Source of the DNA: Sphingosinicella ginsenosidimutans
Lineage (GTDB): Bacteria > Pseudomonadota > Alphaproteobacteria > Sphingomonadales > Sphingomonadaceae
NCBI RefSeq assembly: GCF_007995055.1
Contig: NZ_VOQQ01000001.1
Coordinates: 1,240,001-1,304,000 of the forward strand
Direction of reading: 5' to 3'
DNA length: 64,000 bases
Under the pieces are notes generated by a model. It had not been told where the DNA came from. It worked only from the letters and a program-made list of their open reading frames with translations, and did not search any database. Position numbers and translations under genes: made by a program. Each line of letters begins with the position of its first letter. The stretch's first letter is position 1. Shown here in pieces: positions 33,529 through 42,344 of this stretch.

Positions 33529-34305
33529 TCACGCGTCCTCGCCTGTCGCCGCGCGCCGGGCCGCGCCGACGAAGGCCATCAGCTCGGGCGTCAACGGCAG
33601 GTCCTTCGCCGCGGCCGGGTCCTGCATCGATTCGCTCCACACCCGCCCGAGCCGAGCGGTCACGTCCGGATCGCCCCCGGTGAAGCGCTCGATCTGCGCG
33701 AACCAGCGCCGCGCCAGATCCTTTGCTTCAGGGCTGGCCGGATCGCCCGTTGCCGCCAGCGCCTTCGCCTCGGCGATCAGCGAATCCCATTCACGGCTCA
33801 CCTGCTCCTGGTCGAAATAGGGCGCATTGGCAGCCAGTCGCTGCTGCTCCTCGGCCGAAAAATGCCGGTCCACCGCGGGTTTCAGCGCCGCGGCCATCGC
33901 TTCGTCGCTCTTCATCGTCATCACGCTCTTCCTTGTCAGGGTTGCCAGATCGTCGAGCGAGAGGTCGCCGCCTTCCTGCAGCCGGGCGCGGGCGGCGCCG
34001 ATCGCCGCCAGCGCCTCGCGCAGCTCCGTCGCCCGGGTCTCCAGCATCTGCTGCTGGAGCGCGAGCACCGAATCGAGGCTGGCGAGACGCCCGGCGAGCA
34101 GCCCGGCAATCCTTGCCAGCGGCAGGCCGAGCCGCTTCAGCGCGAGCACCTGGTGGAGCCGCGCCGCATGGGCGGGGCCGTAGCGGCGGTAATTGGCGGC
34201 GGTCCGGTCGGGCGTCACCAGTCCGGCGCGCTCATAAACGCGCAGCGCCTTCACGCTGACGCCCAGCCGCGCCGCCATTTCCGCCGGTCCCAACCACCCG
34301 CGCAT
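33529..34305 (-). CDS. MerR family regulator with TipAS-like ligand domain
   Basis: A 258 aa regulator. Residues 1-70 are a MerR winged helix (LGPAEMAARLGVSVKALRVYERAGLV, NYRRYGP). A coiled coil follows (about 85-125). The C-terminal 130 residues resemble the TipAS antibiotic-binding domain (FSAEEQQRLAANAPYFDQEQVSREWDSL). I chose ATG 34305, which has AAAGGA upstream and lies downstream of a promoter with a 19-base spacer; the longer frame would start inside that promoter. The divergent GNAT gene is a possible target. Confidence 0.87.
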   Translation of the reverse strand: MRGWLGPAEMAARLGVSVKALRVYERAGLVTPDRTAANYRRYGPAHAARLHQVLALKRLGLPLARIAGLLAGRLASLDSVLALQQQMLETRATELREALAAIGAARARLQEGGDLSLDDLATLTRKSVMTMKSDEAMAAALKPAVDRHFSAEEQQRLAANAPYFDQEQVSREWDSLIAEAKALAATGDPASPEAKDLARRWFAQIERFTGGDPDVTARLGRVWSESMQDPAAAKDLPLTPELMAFVGAARRAATGEDA

Positions 34306-34331
34306 CGCCGTCCTTTCGCTTCGACCCGGGC

Positions 34332-34362
34332 CGGTTACGGCCGGCCCCAGGGGATGGGTCAA
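34332..34362 (-). promoter_or_regulatory. predicted autoregulated MerR-type promoter
   Basis: Minus-strand -35 TTGACC (34362-34357) and -10 TAACCG (34337-34332) are separated by 19 bases, the long spacer that MerR proteins correct by twisting DNA. The spacer contains CCCCTGGGG, a short dyad. The regulator gene starts 27 bases downstream, so autoregulation is likely. Confidence 0.55.
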
Positions 34363-34413
34363 GCCCCAGGCGATGCCACAGACAATCTTCTCCTGGCTGG
34401 GCGCGCAGCCATT

Positions 34414-34442
34414 TTGAGGAAAGGTCGATTTCCCCCTAAAGA
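34414..34442 (+). promoter_or_regulatory. predicted promoter of the GNAT gene, leaderless geometry
   Basis: A -35 TTGAGG (34414-34419) and -10 TAAAGA (34437-34442) are 17 bases apart. Six bases later comes the ATG, so the expected transcript starts on the start codon. No clear Shine-Dalgarno sequence. Confidence 0.5.
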
Positions 34443-34448
34443 GACGGC

Positions 34449-35129
34449 ATGGACCATCCGCTCGACCGGCCGTTCTGGAGCGCGCTGACCAGCCGCCAGG
34501 CCCATCTGGCCGAGGGCGATGCGCGGGCCTGGCGATTCCCCGCGGACATCGCCGCCTTCGCCGCCGCAGCCGATGCGAGCGCGCGGAGCACCGAGGCGCT
34601 CGCCGCGCTCGCCGCGCCCGGCGGCGTCATCTCGATGGTCGAGGCCGAGCCGATGCCGCTGCCCGAGGGTCTCGACATCGAACTCGAAGCGACGCTCGGC
34701 CAGATGGTCGCCGAGCGGCCGATCGAGGACGCGGCACATGATCTCGACGTGCTGGCGCTCGGCGACGACGACGCGCCCGAGATGTTCGCTCTGGCGACGC
34801 TGACCAGGCCGGGACCCTTCTATGCGCGCACGCACCGGCTCGGCCGGTTCATCGGCGTGCGCGAGGAGGGGCGGCTGATCGCGATGGCCGGCGAGCGGCT
34901 CGCCGTGCCGGGCATGCGCGAGGTCAGCGGCGTGTGCACCCATCCCGATCATCGCGGCCGGGGCCTCGCGCAGGTGCTCACCCGCCTCGTCACTCGGCGC
35001 ATCCAGGCCGAGGGCGACGTGCCCTTCCTCCACGTCTTCGCCGAGCATGAGGCGACGATCCGGCTCTATGAGCTGCTCGGTTTCCGGATGCGCCGGACGC
35101 TCGGCTACACGGTGCTCAGGCGCGGCTGA
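34449..35129 (+). CDS. GNAT family N-acetyltransferase (FR47-like)
   Basis: A 226 aa protein with a C-terminal acetyltransferase fold: VSGVCTHPDHRGRGLAQVL is the acetyl-CoA loop (residues about 159-177), and FLHVFAEHEATIRLYELLGF is the closing motif. The N-terminal half is less conserved. The acceptor is unknown. It is divergent from a TipAS-like MerR regulator, which would fit a resistance role, but this is speculation. Its end overlaps mutS by 14 bases. Confidence 0.85.
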   Translation: MDHPLDRPFWSALTSRQAHLAEGDARAWRFPADIAAFAAAADASARSTEALAALAAPGGVISMVEAEPMPLPEGLDIELEATLGQMVAERPIEDAAHDLDVLALGDDDAPEMFALATLTRPGPFYARTHRLGRFIGVREEGRLIAMAGERLAVPGMREVSGVCTHPDHRGRGLAQVLTRLVTRRIQAEGDVPFLHVFAEHEATIRLYELLGFRMRRTLGYTVLRRG

Positions 35130-37713
35130 GCGACTTCAGGCGATAGACGATTTCCAGCGCCTCGCGCGGGCTGAGGCTGTCCGGCTCGATCTCGTCCAGC
35201 GCCGCGCGGAGCGGATCGACGGCCGCCGGCTCTTCCGCGAGCGCGGCGAAGAGCGGCAGGTCGTCCAGCCCGGCGGCGATGCCGCCGGTCGCGGCGCGGC
35301 CCTGCTCCAGCTTGGCGAGCACCGACGCGGCGCGAGCGAGCACCGCCGGCGGGAGGCCGGCGAGTTTCGCCACCGCGATGCCGTAGCTCCGGTCGGCCGG
35401 GCCCTCGGCGAGCTCGTGCAGCAGGACGAGATCGCCCCTCCACTCGCGCGCGCGGACATGGTGGAGCGAGAGCGCGTCGAGCCGCTCGGCGAGCCGGGTC
35501 AGCTCATGATAATGGGTCGCGAACAGGCAGCGGCAGCGGGCGATGTCGTGGATCGCCTCCACCACCGCCCAGGCGATGGCGAGGCCGTCATAAGTGGAGG
35601 TGCCGCGCCCGACCTCGTCGAGAATGACGAAGCTGCTCGGTGTCGCCTGGGCGAGGATCGCGGCGGTTTCGACCATTTCGACCATGAAGGTCGAGCGGCC
35701 GCGCGCGAGATTGTCGGAGGCGCCGACCCGGCTGAAAAGCCGGTCGACGAGGCCGAGCCTCGCCCTGGCCGCGGGCACGAAGCTGCCCGCCTGGGCGAGG
35801 ATCGCGATCAGCGCGTTCTGGCGAAGGAAGGTGGATTTGCCACCCATGTTCGGGCCGGTGACGAGCCAGAGCCGCTCCGCTTCGTCGAGCCGGCAATCAT
35901 TGGCGACGAAGCGGGCGCCCGAGGCCTTGAGCGCTTCCTCAACCACCGGATGCCGGCCCCCTTCGACGTCGAAGCAGGGTTGCTCCTCGAGATGCGGGCG
36001 GCACCAGCCGCCCTCGATCGCGCGCTCGGCGAGCGCGGCGGCGACGTCGAGCCGGGCGAGCGCGTCGGCGGTGGCGGCGATCGGCTCGGCCCGCCGAAGC
36101 GCGGCCTCGGTCAGCTCCTCCAGATGCGCGGCCTCTGCAGCGAGCGCATGGGCGCCGGCCTGGCCGACCTTCATCGCCTGCTCGTGCAAATCGGGCGCGT
36201 TGAAGCGGACCACGCCGGCCAGCGTCTGGCGGTGGGTGAAGCCCGAATCGGCCGCCATCAATCTGTCGGCCGCCTTCGCCGGCACCTCGATATGATAGCC
36301 GAGCACATTGTTGTGGCGGATCTTGAGGCTCGCGATGCCGGTCTCGGCCCGGTAGCGCGCTTCGAGCGCCGCGATCGCGCGCCGGCCGTCGCCGCCGGTC
36401 GCGCGCAGGGCATCGAGCGCGGCGTCATAGCCCTCGGCGATATAGCCGCCCTGCGCCGCATCGATCGGCGGCGCGGGCACCAGCGCGCGGGTGAGGAGAT
36501 CGACCAGCGCGCCATGGCCGGTGAGCGCCGGAAGCAGCTCGTTCAAGAGGGCAGTCGGCTCGGCCGCGTGCGCGAGATGATCGTGCATCCGCCGCGCCTC
36601 GCCAAGGCCGTCGCGAAGCTGGCCGAGATCGCGTGGCGAGCCGCGTCCGGCGACGATCCGGCCAAGCGCGCGGCCGATGTCGGGCAAGGTGCGCAGCTGT
36701 CGGCGAAGCCAGTCGCGGGTGCCGCCGTCGCGTTCGAGGGCGTCGACAAGGTCGAGCCGCGCCTCGATCCGGGCCCGATCGAGCAAGGGTGCGCCGAGAT
36801 CGGCGGCGAGCAGCCGCGCACCGGCGCCGGTCACCGTCCGGTCGACCGCGGCGAGCAGGCTGCCGGCGCGCCCGCCCGCGGCGGAACGGGTCAGCTCAAG
36901 GCTCTCGCGCGTCGCCGCGTCGATCATCATGTGATCGCCCGCCGCGATCATCACCGGGGGACGCAGGAAGGTCAGCGATTCGCGCGCGACCTCGTCGAGA
37001 TAGGCGAGCAGGCCGCCGGCCGCGCACAGCGCCGCGCGGTCGAACGAGCCGAAGCCGTCGAGCGTCGCCACCCCGAAGCGATCCTTGAGCTTGCGCTCGG
37101 CGGCGAGGCTGTCGAAGCCCGAGGACCATTGGCGCGCGCCGGGGATGGCGTCGTTGGACAAGATCTCGGCCGCGCCGAGCCGCGCCAGCTCGGCATCGAG
37201 CGCGCCGGCGGGCACCGAGCTCAGCTCGAAACGGCCGGTCGAGATGTCGGCGGCGGCAATGCCGTAGCGATCCCCCGCCTTCGCGACGACGGCGAGCCAG
37301 TTCGCGGCGCGCGAATCGAGCAACGCCTCCTCGGTCAACGTGCCGGCGGTGACGACGCGCACGATCGCGCGGGCAACGACGGCCTTGGAGCCGCGCTTCT
37401 TCGCCTCCGCGGGGCTTTCGACCTGCTCGGCGATGGCGACGCGACGGCCGGCGCGGATCAGCCGGGCGAGATAGGATTCGGCGGCGTGGACCGGGACGCC
37501 GCACATCGGGATCGGCTGGCCCTCATGAGTCCCGCGCGCGGTCAGCGCGATGTCGAGATCGGCGGCGGCGATCCGGGCATCTTCGAAGAACAGCTCGAAG
37601 AAGTCGCCCATCCGGTAGAAGAGGAGGCAATCGCCGGCTTCCGCCTTCAGCGCGAGATATTGCGCCATCATCGGCGTCGCCGTCTCGCCAGTCATCTTGT
37701 CTTCGCGGGCCAT
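35116..37713 (-). CDS. mutS: DNA mismatch repair protein MutS
   Basis: Recognises base mismatches and starts methyl-independent or nick-directed repair with MutL. The 865 aa protein has the mismatch-binding FYRMGDFFELFFEDA (F-x-E motif), connector and lever domains, Walker A GPNMGGKSTFLRQ, Walker B FVILDEVGRGTSTYDG, and a helix-turn-helix end. The ATG at 37713 (MAREDKMTGE) or the one six codons later fits; upstream sequence is a shadow. It is divergent from the oxygenase gene. Confidence 0.96.
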   Translation of the reverse strand: MAREDKMTGETATPMMAQYLALKAEAGDCLLFYRMGDFFELFFEDARIAAADLDIALTARGTHEGQPIPMCGVPVHAAESYLARLIRAGRRVAIAEQVESPAEAKKRGSKAVVARAIVRVVTAGTLTEEALLDSRAANWLAVVAKAGDRYGIAAADISTGRFELSSVPAGALDAELARLGAAEILSNDAIPGARQWSSGFDSLAAERKLKDRFGVATLDGFGSFDRAALCAAGGLLAYLDEVARESLTFLRPPVMIAAGDHMMIDAATRESLELTRSAAGGRAGSLLAAVDRTVTGAGARLLAADLGAPLLDRARIEARLDLVDALERDGGTRDWLRRQLRTLPDIGRALGRIVAGRGSPRDLGQLRDGLGEARRMHDHLAHAAEPTALLNELLPALTGHGALVDLLTRALVPAPPIDAAQGGYIAEGYDAALDALRATGGDGRRAIAALEARYRAETGIASLKIRHNNVLGYHIEVPAKAADRLMAADSGFTHRQTLAGVVRFNAPDLHEQAMKVGQAGAHALAAEAAHLEELTEAALRRAEPIAATADALARLDVAAALAERAIEGGWCRPHLEEQPCFDVEGGRHPVVEEALKASGARFVANDCRLDEAERLWLVTGPNMGGKSTFLRQNALIAILAQAGSFVPAARARLGLVDRLFSRVGASDNLARGRSTFMVEMVETAAILAQATPSSFVILDEVGRGTSTYDGLAIAWAVVEAIHDIARCRCLFATHYHELTRLAERLDALSLHHVRAREWRGDLVLLHELAEGPADRSYGIAVAKLAGLPPAVLARAASVLAKLEQGRAATGGIAAGLDDLPLFAALAEEPAAVDPLRAALDEIEPDSLSPREALEIVYRLKSLSRA

Positions 37714-37794
37714 CGGCCGAGGGATAGAGGGGGATCGCGGCAAGCGGAACCGTTTTCGGGGTCGGCGCCGCGAGACTATGCTATCATCGCCTTC

Positions 37795-38931
37795 ATGTCC
37801 GACATTGCCCACCTGCCGCTGTCGCAAAGCGACCCGATCGAGGATCTCAGCCTGCCCGGCTGGACCTATTGGGACGCCGATTATTTCAAGGTTGAAATGG
37901 AGCGGGTCATCCGCCCCTCATGGCAGATTGTCTGCCACGACAGCGACATGCCGAACCCGGGCGACTGGCGGACGCTGGAGCTGCTCGGAGAGAGCATCCT
38001 GGTCATTCGCGGGCAGGACGGCGCGGCCCGGGCCTTCGCCAATGTCTGCCGCCACCGCGGATCGCGGCTGGTGGACGGGCACGAAGGCTGCGCGAAGCGG
38101 CTGACCTGCCCCTATCACGCCTGGACCTATGCGACCGACGGCCGCCTGGTCGCGCTGCCGCATCGCGAGGATTATCGTGGTTTCGACGCGGCGGAGTGGG
38201 GCTTGATCCCGGTCGAACTGGAGCGTTGGCGGGGCTTCCTGTTCGTCCGGCTGGAAAGCGGTGGACCGAGCGTTGCTGCGATGATGGCGCCTTACGAGAC
38301 GGAGATCGCGCCGCACCGCTTCGAGGAGCTTCGCGCGCTCGGCCGGATCACGATGCGGCCGCGCGACGTCAACTGGAAGAATGTCGCCGACAATTATTCG
38401 GACGGCCTCCACATCGACGTCGCCCATCCCGGCCTCACCCGCCTGTTCGGCAAGAGCTATGCGATCGAGGCGGGCGCGCATGTCGACCGGATGAGCGGCG
38501 CGCTTCGCGAGCAGCCATCGTCGAACATCTCCGAGCGCGCCTATCAGCAATTCCTGCCGGCGGGCGCGGGGCGGACCTGGCTCTATTTCAAGCTGTGGCC
38601 GAACGTCGCCTTCGACATCTATCCCGACCAGGTCGATTTCATGCATTTCGTGCCGGTTTCGCCGACCCGCACGATGATCCGCGAGATCAGCTACGCGCTG
38701 CCCGACGATCGCCGCGAGATGAAGGCGGCGCGCTATCTCAACTGGCGGATCAACCGGCAGGTCAATGCCGAGGATACGGCGCTGATCCGCCGCGTGCAGC
38801 AGGGCATGGGCTCGTCGCTCTACAGGCCGGGGCCGCTGGGGGAGAGCGAGGTCTGCCTCAGGAGCTTCGCGCGCAAGCTCAGGCGGATCATTCCGGAGAC
38901 GCGGCTGGACGCGCCGCCCGCGAATTGGTGA
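37795..38931 (+). CDS. Rieske non-heme iron oxygenase alpha subunit
   Basis: A 378 aa terminal oxygenase. The Rieske [2Fe-2S] ligands are Cys85-x-His87 and Cys105-x2-His108 (CRHRGSRL, CPYHAW). The mononuclear iron site is NVADNYSDGLHIDVAH with His206 and His211. It belongs to the ring-hydroxylating/demethylating family that acts on aromatics or N-methyl compounds. No ferredoxin, reductase or beta subunit is adjacent, so electrons must come from elsewhere. A TATCAT box ends seven bases before the ATG. The 3' end overlaps the convergent permease gene by 44 bases. Confidence 0.88.
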   Translation: MSDIAHLPLSQSDPIEDLSLPGWTYWDADYFKVEMERVIRPSWQIVCHDSDMPNPGDWRTLELLGESILVIRGQDGAARAFANVCRHRGSRLVDGHEGCAKRLTCPYHAWTYATDGRLVALPHREDYRGFDAAEWGLIPVELERWRGFLFVRLESGGPSVAAMMAPYETEIAPHRFEELRALGRITMRPRDVNWKNVADNYSDGLHIDVAHPGLTRLFGKSYAIEAGAHVDRMSGALREQPSSNISERAYQQFLPAGAGRTWLYFKLWPNVAFDIYPDQVDFMHFVPVSPTRTMIREISYALPDDRREMKAARYLNWRINRQVNAEDTALIRRVQQGMGSSLYRPGPLGESEVCLRSFARKLRRIIPETRLDAPPANW

Positions 38932-40324
38932 GCCGCATCGCGACATAGACCGGAATGCCGACCAGCAGCAGCACCGTGCCCCAGCCGGTCGCCTCCGGCC
39001 CCGCGCCGCGCAGCGTCCACAAGGCGTAGATCGTCCCAAGCCCGGCGATGAGCGTCAGCGGCAGGCTGCGCGCCATCGCGCCGGTCCATTGCAGGCGCAG
39101 CACCGCCAGCGCGCAGGCGAGGTAGAGGACGAGCGCCGCCGTGGTCGCGAGCAGCGCCATGAACGCGAAGAGCCCCGACATGGTCCGGCTCGCATTGGCG
39201 GCGAGCAGGATGGTCGAGAGCAGGCTGGAGAGGATGAGGCCGCGCACCGGGATCTCGCGCCGCGAGACCTTCGCGAACCAGCGCGGGAAGGTCCCGTCGC
39301 GCGCCATTGCCAGCGGCAGCTCGCCCTGAAGGAGGGTGAAGCCGTTCAGCGTTCCCGCCGCGCTCACCGCCGCGAACAGCGCGACGAAGCGCGCGATTTC
39401 GGGATTCCAGTAATGCTCCACGAACAGGGCGAACGGGGCGTTGGAGTTCGCCACCTGCTCGATCGGAAGCAGGGTCGTGATCGGCGTCGAGGTGAGGAGA
39501 TAGACGAGGCCGGCAAAGGCGGTGCCGATCAGGGTTGCGCGCGGCACGTTGCGCGCCGGATCGCGCACCCGCCGGCTGACGATCGCGGCGCATTCGATGC
39601 CGAGCATCGCCCACAAGGTCAGCGCGCCTGCGGCGCTGATCGCCGACAGGCTGATGTCTTGTTGCCGATAGGCGATGGCGGGATGCGCTTCGCCTTTGGC
39701 CATGAGCAGCGCGGCGAGAAGGATGACGACGACGAGCGGGATCAGCTTGATGACGACTGTCACCGCCTGGACGGCGCCGCCGGCGCGCACGCTGATGCAG
39801 TTCACGAGCGTCAGCAGCCAGAGCAGGGCGATCGTCGCCGCGGCCGACGCGCCCGGGGCCGCCAGCGCCGGCGCGAAGGTCGAAAGATAGGAGATCGCCG
39901 CCGTCCCGATCGCCACATTGCCGACCCAGAGCGACACCCAGTAGCTCCACGCGACGACGAACGCCGGCAGCGATCCGAACGCCCTCTCGACATAGGCATA
40001 GGGGCCCGGCGCGAAGGGCATCGCCCGGGCGAGGCGGGCGAAGACATAGGCGAGGCACATCGCGCCGGCGATGGTGACGATCCAGCCCCACAGCGCATTC
40101 CAGCCATAAGGCGCGAGCTGGGCCGGCAGCAGATAGATGCCGGAGCCGACGAAATTGCCGACGACCAGAGCCAGGCACAGCCAGAAGCCGAGCGCGCGCG
40201 CCTCGGGTTCGGCTGATGCTGGCGGCAGGCTCCCCACGGCGATGCTTGTGCGCCGCCGCCACGCGATCCGCAATGGCTTGGCGAATCCGCCCCCGCCCGC
40301 CATGCTTGGGATCATGAGCGACAC
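38888..40324 (-). CDS. APC family amino acid permease
   Basis: An inner membrane amino acid/polyamine transporter with about 12 helices; the family entry motif is [22 protein letters not shown]. It resembles the AdiC/basic amino acid antiporter branch. The start is uncertain: ATGs at 40324, 40312 and 40303, and a GTG at 40237, all give an extra N-terminal tail without a clear ribosome binding site, and the first two overlap the divergent ung promoter or start. The substrate is not predictable. Confidence 0.85.
   Translation of the reverse strand: MSLMIPSMAGGGGFAKPLRIAWRRRTSIAVGSLPPASAEPEARALGFWLCLALVVGNFVGSGIYLLPAQLAPYGWNALWGWIVTIAGAMCLAYVFARLARAMPFAPGPYAYVERAFGSLPAFVVAWSYWVSLWVGNVAIGTAAISYLSTFAPALAAPGASAAATIALLWLLTLVNCISVRAGGAVQAVTVVIKLIPLVVVILLAALLMAKGEAHPAIAYRQQDISLSAISAAGALTLWAMLGIECAAIVSRRVRDPARNVPRATLIGTAFAGLVYLLTSTPITTLLPIEQVANSNAPFALFVEHYWNPEIARFVALFAAVSAAGTLNGFTLLQGELPLAMARDGTFPRWFAKVSRREIPVRGLILSSLLSTILLAANASRTMSGLFAFMALLATTAALVLYLACALAVLRLQWTGAMARSLPLTLIAGLGTIYALWTLRGAGPEATGWGTVLLLVGIPVYVAMRLTNSRAARPAASPE
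40278..40306 (+). promoter_or_regulatory. predicted ung promoter, leaderless geometry
   Basis: A -35 TTGGCG (40278-40283) and weak -10 CATGCT (40301-40306) are 17 bases apart. The -10 box ends seven bases before the ung ATG. No ribosome binding site is seen. The site lies inside the 5' end of the divergent permease frame. Confidence 0.35.
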
Positions 40325-41000
40325 GGTGAGGCTGCACGAAAGCTGGAAGATGCCGCTCGCCGCCGAATTCGCGTCGCCCTACATGGCCGAGCTCAAGCGC
40401 TTCCTGCTCGCCGAGAAGGCGCGGGGCGCGCGCATCTTCCCCAGGGGAAGCGAATATTTCCGTGCGCTCGATCTCACGCCGCTCGATCGGGTCCGGGTCG
40501 TGATCCTCGGCCAGGATCCCTATCACGGCGTCGGCCAGGCGCATGGCCTGTGCTTTTCGGTCCAGCCGGGCGTGCGGCCGCCGCCCAGCCTTCAGAATAT
40601 CTACAAGGAACTGGAGACCGACCTCGGCATCGCGCGGCCGCGCCACGGCTTTCTCGAACATTGGGCGCGGCAGGGCGTGCTGCTGCTCAATTCGGTGCTC
40701 ACCGTCGAGATGGGCCGCGCCGCCGCGCACCAGGGCAAGGGGTGGGAGCGGTTCACCGACGCGGTCATCCGGCTGGTGAATGCGAGGCAGGAGCCGGTCG
40801 TCTTCATGCTGTGGGGCGCCTATGCCCAGCGCAAGGCCGCCTTCGTCGATGCCGCGCGCCATCTGGTGCTGAAGGCGGCGCATCCCTCGCCGCTCTCCGC
40901 GCATAACGGCTTCTTCGGCTGCCGGCATTTCTCGAAGGCCAACGCCTTTCTCGAAACGAAGGGACTCGCGCCGATCGAATGGGCGTTGCCGGAAGTTTGA
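40314..41000 (+). CDS. ung: uracil-DNA glycosylase
   Basis: Removes uracil from DNA in base excision repair. The 228 aa family 1 enzyme has the water-activating loop [20 protein letters not shown] with catalytic Asp, [12 protein letters not shown], and the DNA intercalation loop [21 protein letters not shown]. The ATG at 40314 ([12 protein letters not shown]) gives the family start. Confidence 0.96.
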   Translation: MSDTVRLHESWKMPLAAEFASPYMAELKRFLLAEKARGARIFPRGSEYFRALDLTPLDRVRVVILGQDPYHGVGQAHGLCFSVQPGVRPPPSLQNIYKELETDLGIARPRHGFLEHWARQGVLLLNSVLTVEMGRAAAHQGKGWERFTDAVIRLVNARQEPVVFMLWGAYAQRKAAFVDAARHLVLKAAHPSPLSAHNGFFGCRHFSKANAFLETKGLAPIEWALPEV

Positions 41001-41043
41001 GGCTGGACGGACGAATTGGCGCGGCGCCCCCCGGGACGTCGCG

Positions 41044-41062
41044 GTCGCGCCCCTGGCGCGAC
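41044..41062 (-). terminator. hairpin just after tRNA-Leu
   Basis: On the minus strand GTCGCGCC and GGCGCGAC form a perfect 8 bp stem with a three-base loop, 12 bases after the tRNA 3' end. It has no U-run, so it may act as a processing or pausing structure rather than a full terminator. Confidence 0.5.
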
Positions 41063-41073
41063 TGCCCAATTCA

Positions 41074-41160
41074 TGGTGCGGTCGAGAAGACTCGAACTTC
41101 CACGGCCTTTCGGCCACAGCGACCTCAACGCTGCGCGTCTACCAGTTCCGCCACGACCGC
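41074..41160 (-). tRNA. tRNA-Leu, anticodon GAG
   Basis: The 87-base cloverleaf includes an encoded CCA (41076-41074). The acceptor stem GCGGTCG pairs with CGACCGC. The anticodon stem CAGCG/CGCTG encloses the loop TTGAGGT, giving anticodon GAG, which reads CUC and CUU. A long variable arm (GTGGCCGAAAGGCCGTG) marks the class II tRNA, and the T loop is TTCGAGT. CUC is the dominant Leu codon in this GC-rich genome. Confidence 0.95.
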
Positions 41161-41206
41161 ACGTGAATCTCCCCGCGGGAAACCCGGGGGCCGGTAGGAA
41201 GCGGGG

Positions 41207-41235
41207 CCTCTAGCAGCGACTTCGGGCGAAGGCAA
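41207..41235 (-). promoter_or_regulatory. predicted tRNA-Leu promoter
   Basis: Minus-strand -35 TTGCCT (41235-41230) and -10 TAGAGG (41212-41207), 17 bases apart, 46 bases before the mature tRNA 5' end. It has the same boxes as the rpmI promoter, with only one differing base. Confidence 0.55.
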
Positions 41236-41241
41236 CGGCCC

Positions 41242-42342
41242 TCAATAAAGGAACATCGGCATCCCCTCGACACGCATCAGCCGGGCGCGGTAGCTGGCGC
41301 GGTCGTAGAGGGCGGAGACATCGACCGACTTGCGGCCGTGGAGCAGGGTGTCGATCGGCACATGGCCGTAATTGCCGTCGGTCAAGGTCACCATCCGCCC
41401 GCCCTCGCCGCGGCCGAGCAGCTGAACCGCGAGCCCGCCAAAGGCGAAGCCGACCATCCGGTCCATCGCGTCCGGCTCGCCGGCGCGCATCAGATAGGCA
41501 AGCTCCTGGACGACGACGCCGCTGCCGGTCCGGGCGGTGACCTCGCGGCCGAGGCGCTGGCCGACGCTGCCGTCGGCGCGATCGATCGCCGATTTGGCGA
41601 TGTCGCCCTCGCCACCATTGTCGCCGGCGATCTTCGCGCCTTCCGAAATGACGCACATCGCATAATGATCGGGGTTGGACGCCTTGTCCTCGGCCAGCAA
41701 CGGCAGCAGCACGTCGAGATCCGCCGGCACCTCCGCGATCACGGTGCGGTCGACCTGGGCGAGGAAGCCGGCGAGCAATGCCGTCTCGCCGCTCCTGCGC
41801 CCGAACAGTTCGATGATCCCGATCCGCTCGTGGCTCTCGATCGTCGTCCTCAGCGCGTTGATCGCCTCGACCGAGCGGCTGACCGCGGTCGAAAAGCCGA
41901 TGCAGTAATCGGTGCCGAAGACGTCGTTATCCATCGTCTTGGGTACCGAGATGACCGGAACGCCCTGTGCGGAGAGATGGGCGGAGAAGCGCAGCGTCCC
42001 ATCGCCGCCGAGCGTCACCATCGCATCGACCCCGAGCCTTTCGAGCACGTCGAGCACATGCGGCGTTTCGTCGCCATCCTTCTGCGTGCGCGGATCGGTG
42101 CGCGAGGTATGGAGCATCGTCCCGCCCATCCGGTCGATGCCGCGGACATTGTTGCGATCGAGCACCAGACTGTTGGCCGCAATGCTTGCAGGATCGCCTG
42201 GATCGATCCGCATCACGCCTTCCCAGCCGCGGCGGAAGCCCATCACCTCCCAGCCGAGGTCGTCGGCCGACAGCACGACCGAGCGGATGCAGGCATTCAG
42301 CCCCGGCACGTCGCCGCCGCCGGTGAGGATTCCGATCCGCAT
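41242..42342 (-). CDS. 6-phosphofructokinase family protein
   Basis: Phosphorylates fructose 6-phosphate with ATP or pyrophosphate. The 366 aa protein has GILTGGGDVPGLNACIR, the phosphate loop LGGDGTLRF and PKTMDNDVFGTDYCIGF with the catalytic Asp. The residue equivalent to E. coli 104 is Gly (ATP-like), while that at 124 is Lys (as in pyrophosphate enzymes), a mix found in some atypical ATP-dependent groups. So the phosphoryl donor is uncertain. Sphingomonads mostly use the Entner-Doudoroff route, making the role of this enzyme interesting. Confidence 0.88.
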   Translation of the reverse strand: MRIGILTGGGDVPGLNACIRSVVLSADDLGWEVMGFRRGWEGVMRIDPGDPASIAANSLVLDRNNVRGIDRMGGTMLHTSRTDPRTQKDGDETPHVLDVLERLGVDAMVTLGGDGTLRFSAHLSAQGVPVISVPKTMDNDVFGTDYCIGFSTAVSRSVEAINALRTTIESHERIGIIELFGRRSGETALLAGFLAQVDRTVIAEVPADLDVLLPLLAEDKASNPDHYAMCVISEGAKIAGDNGGEGDIAKSAIDRADGSVGQRLGREVTARTGSGVVVQELAYLMRAGEPDAMDRMVGFAFGGLAVQLLGRGEGGRMVTLTDGNYGHVPIDTLLHGRKSVDVSALYDRASYRARLMRVEGMPMFLY

Positions 42343-42344
42343 GG

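Noticed and set aside
35047..37794. N-terminal extension of the Rieske oxygenase through the antisense of mutS
   Set aside because: The family start is MSDIAHLPL at 37795 with a -10-like box just before it; everything upstream is the mutS shadow.
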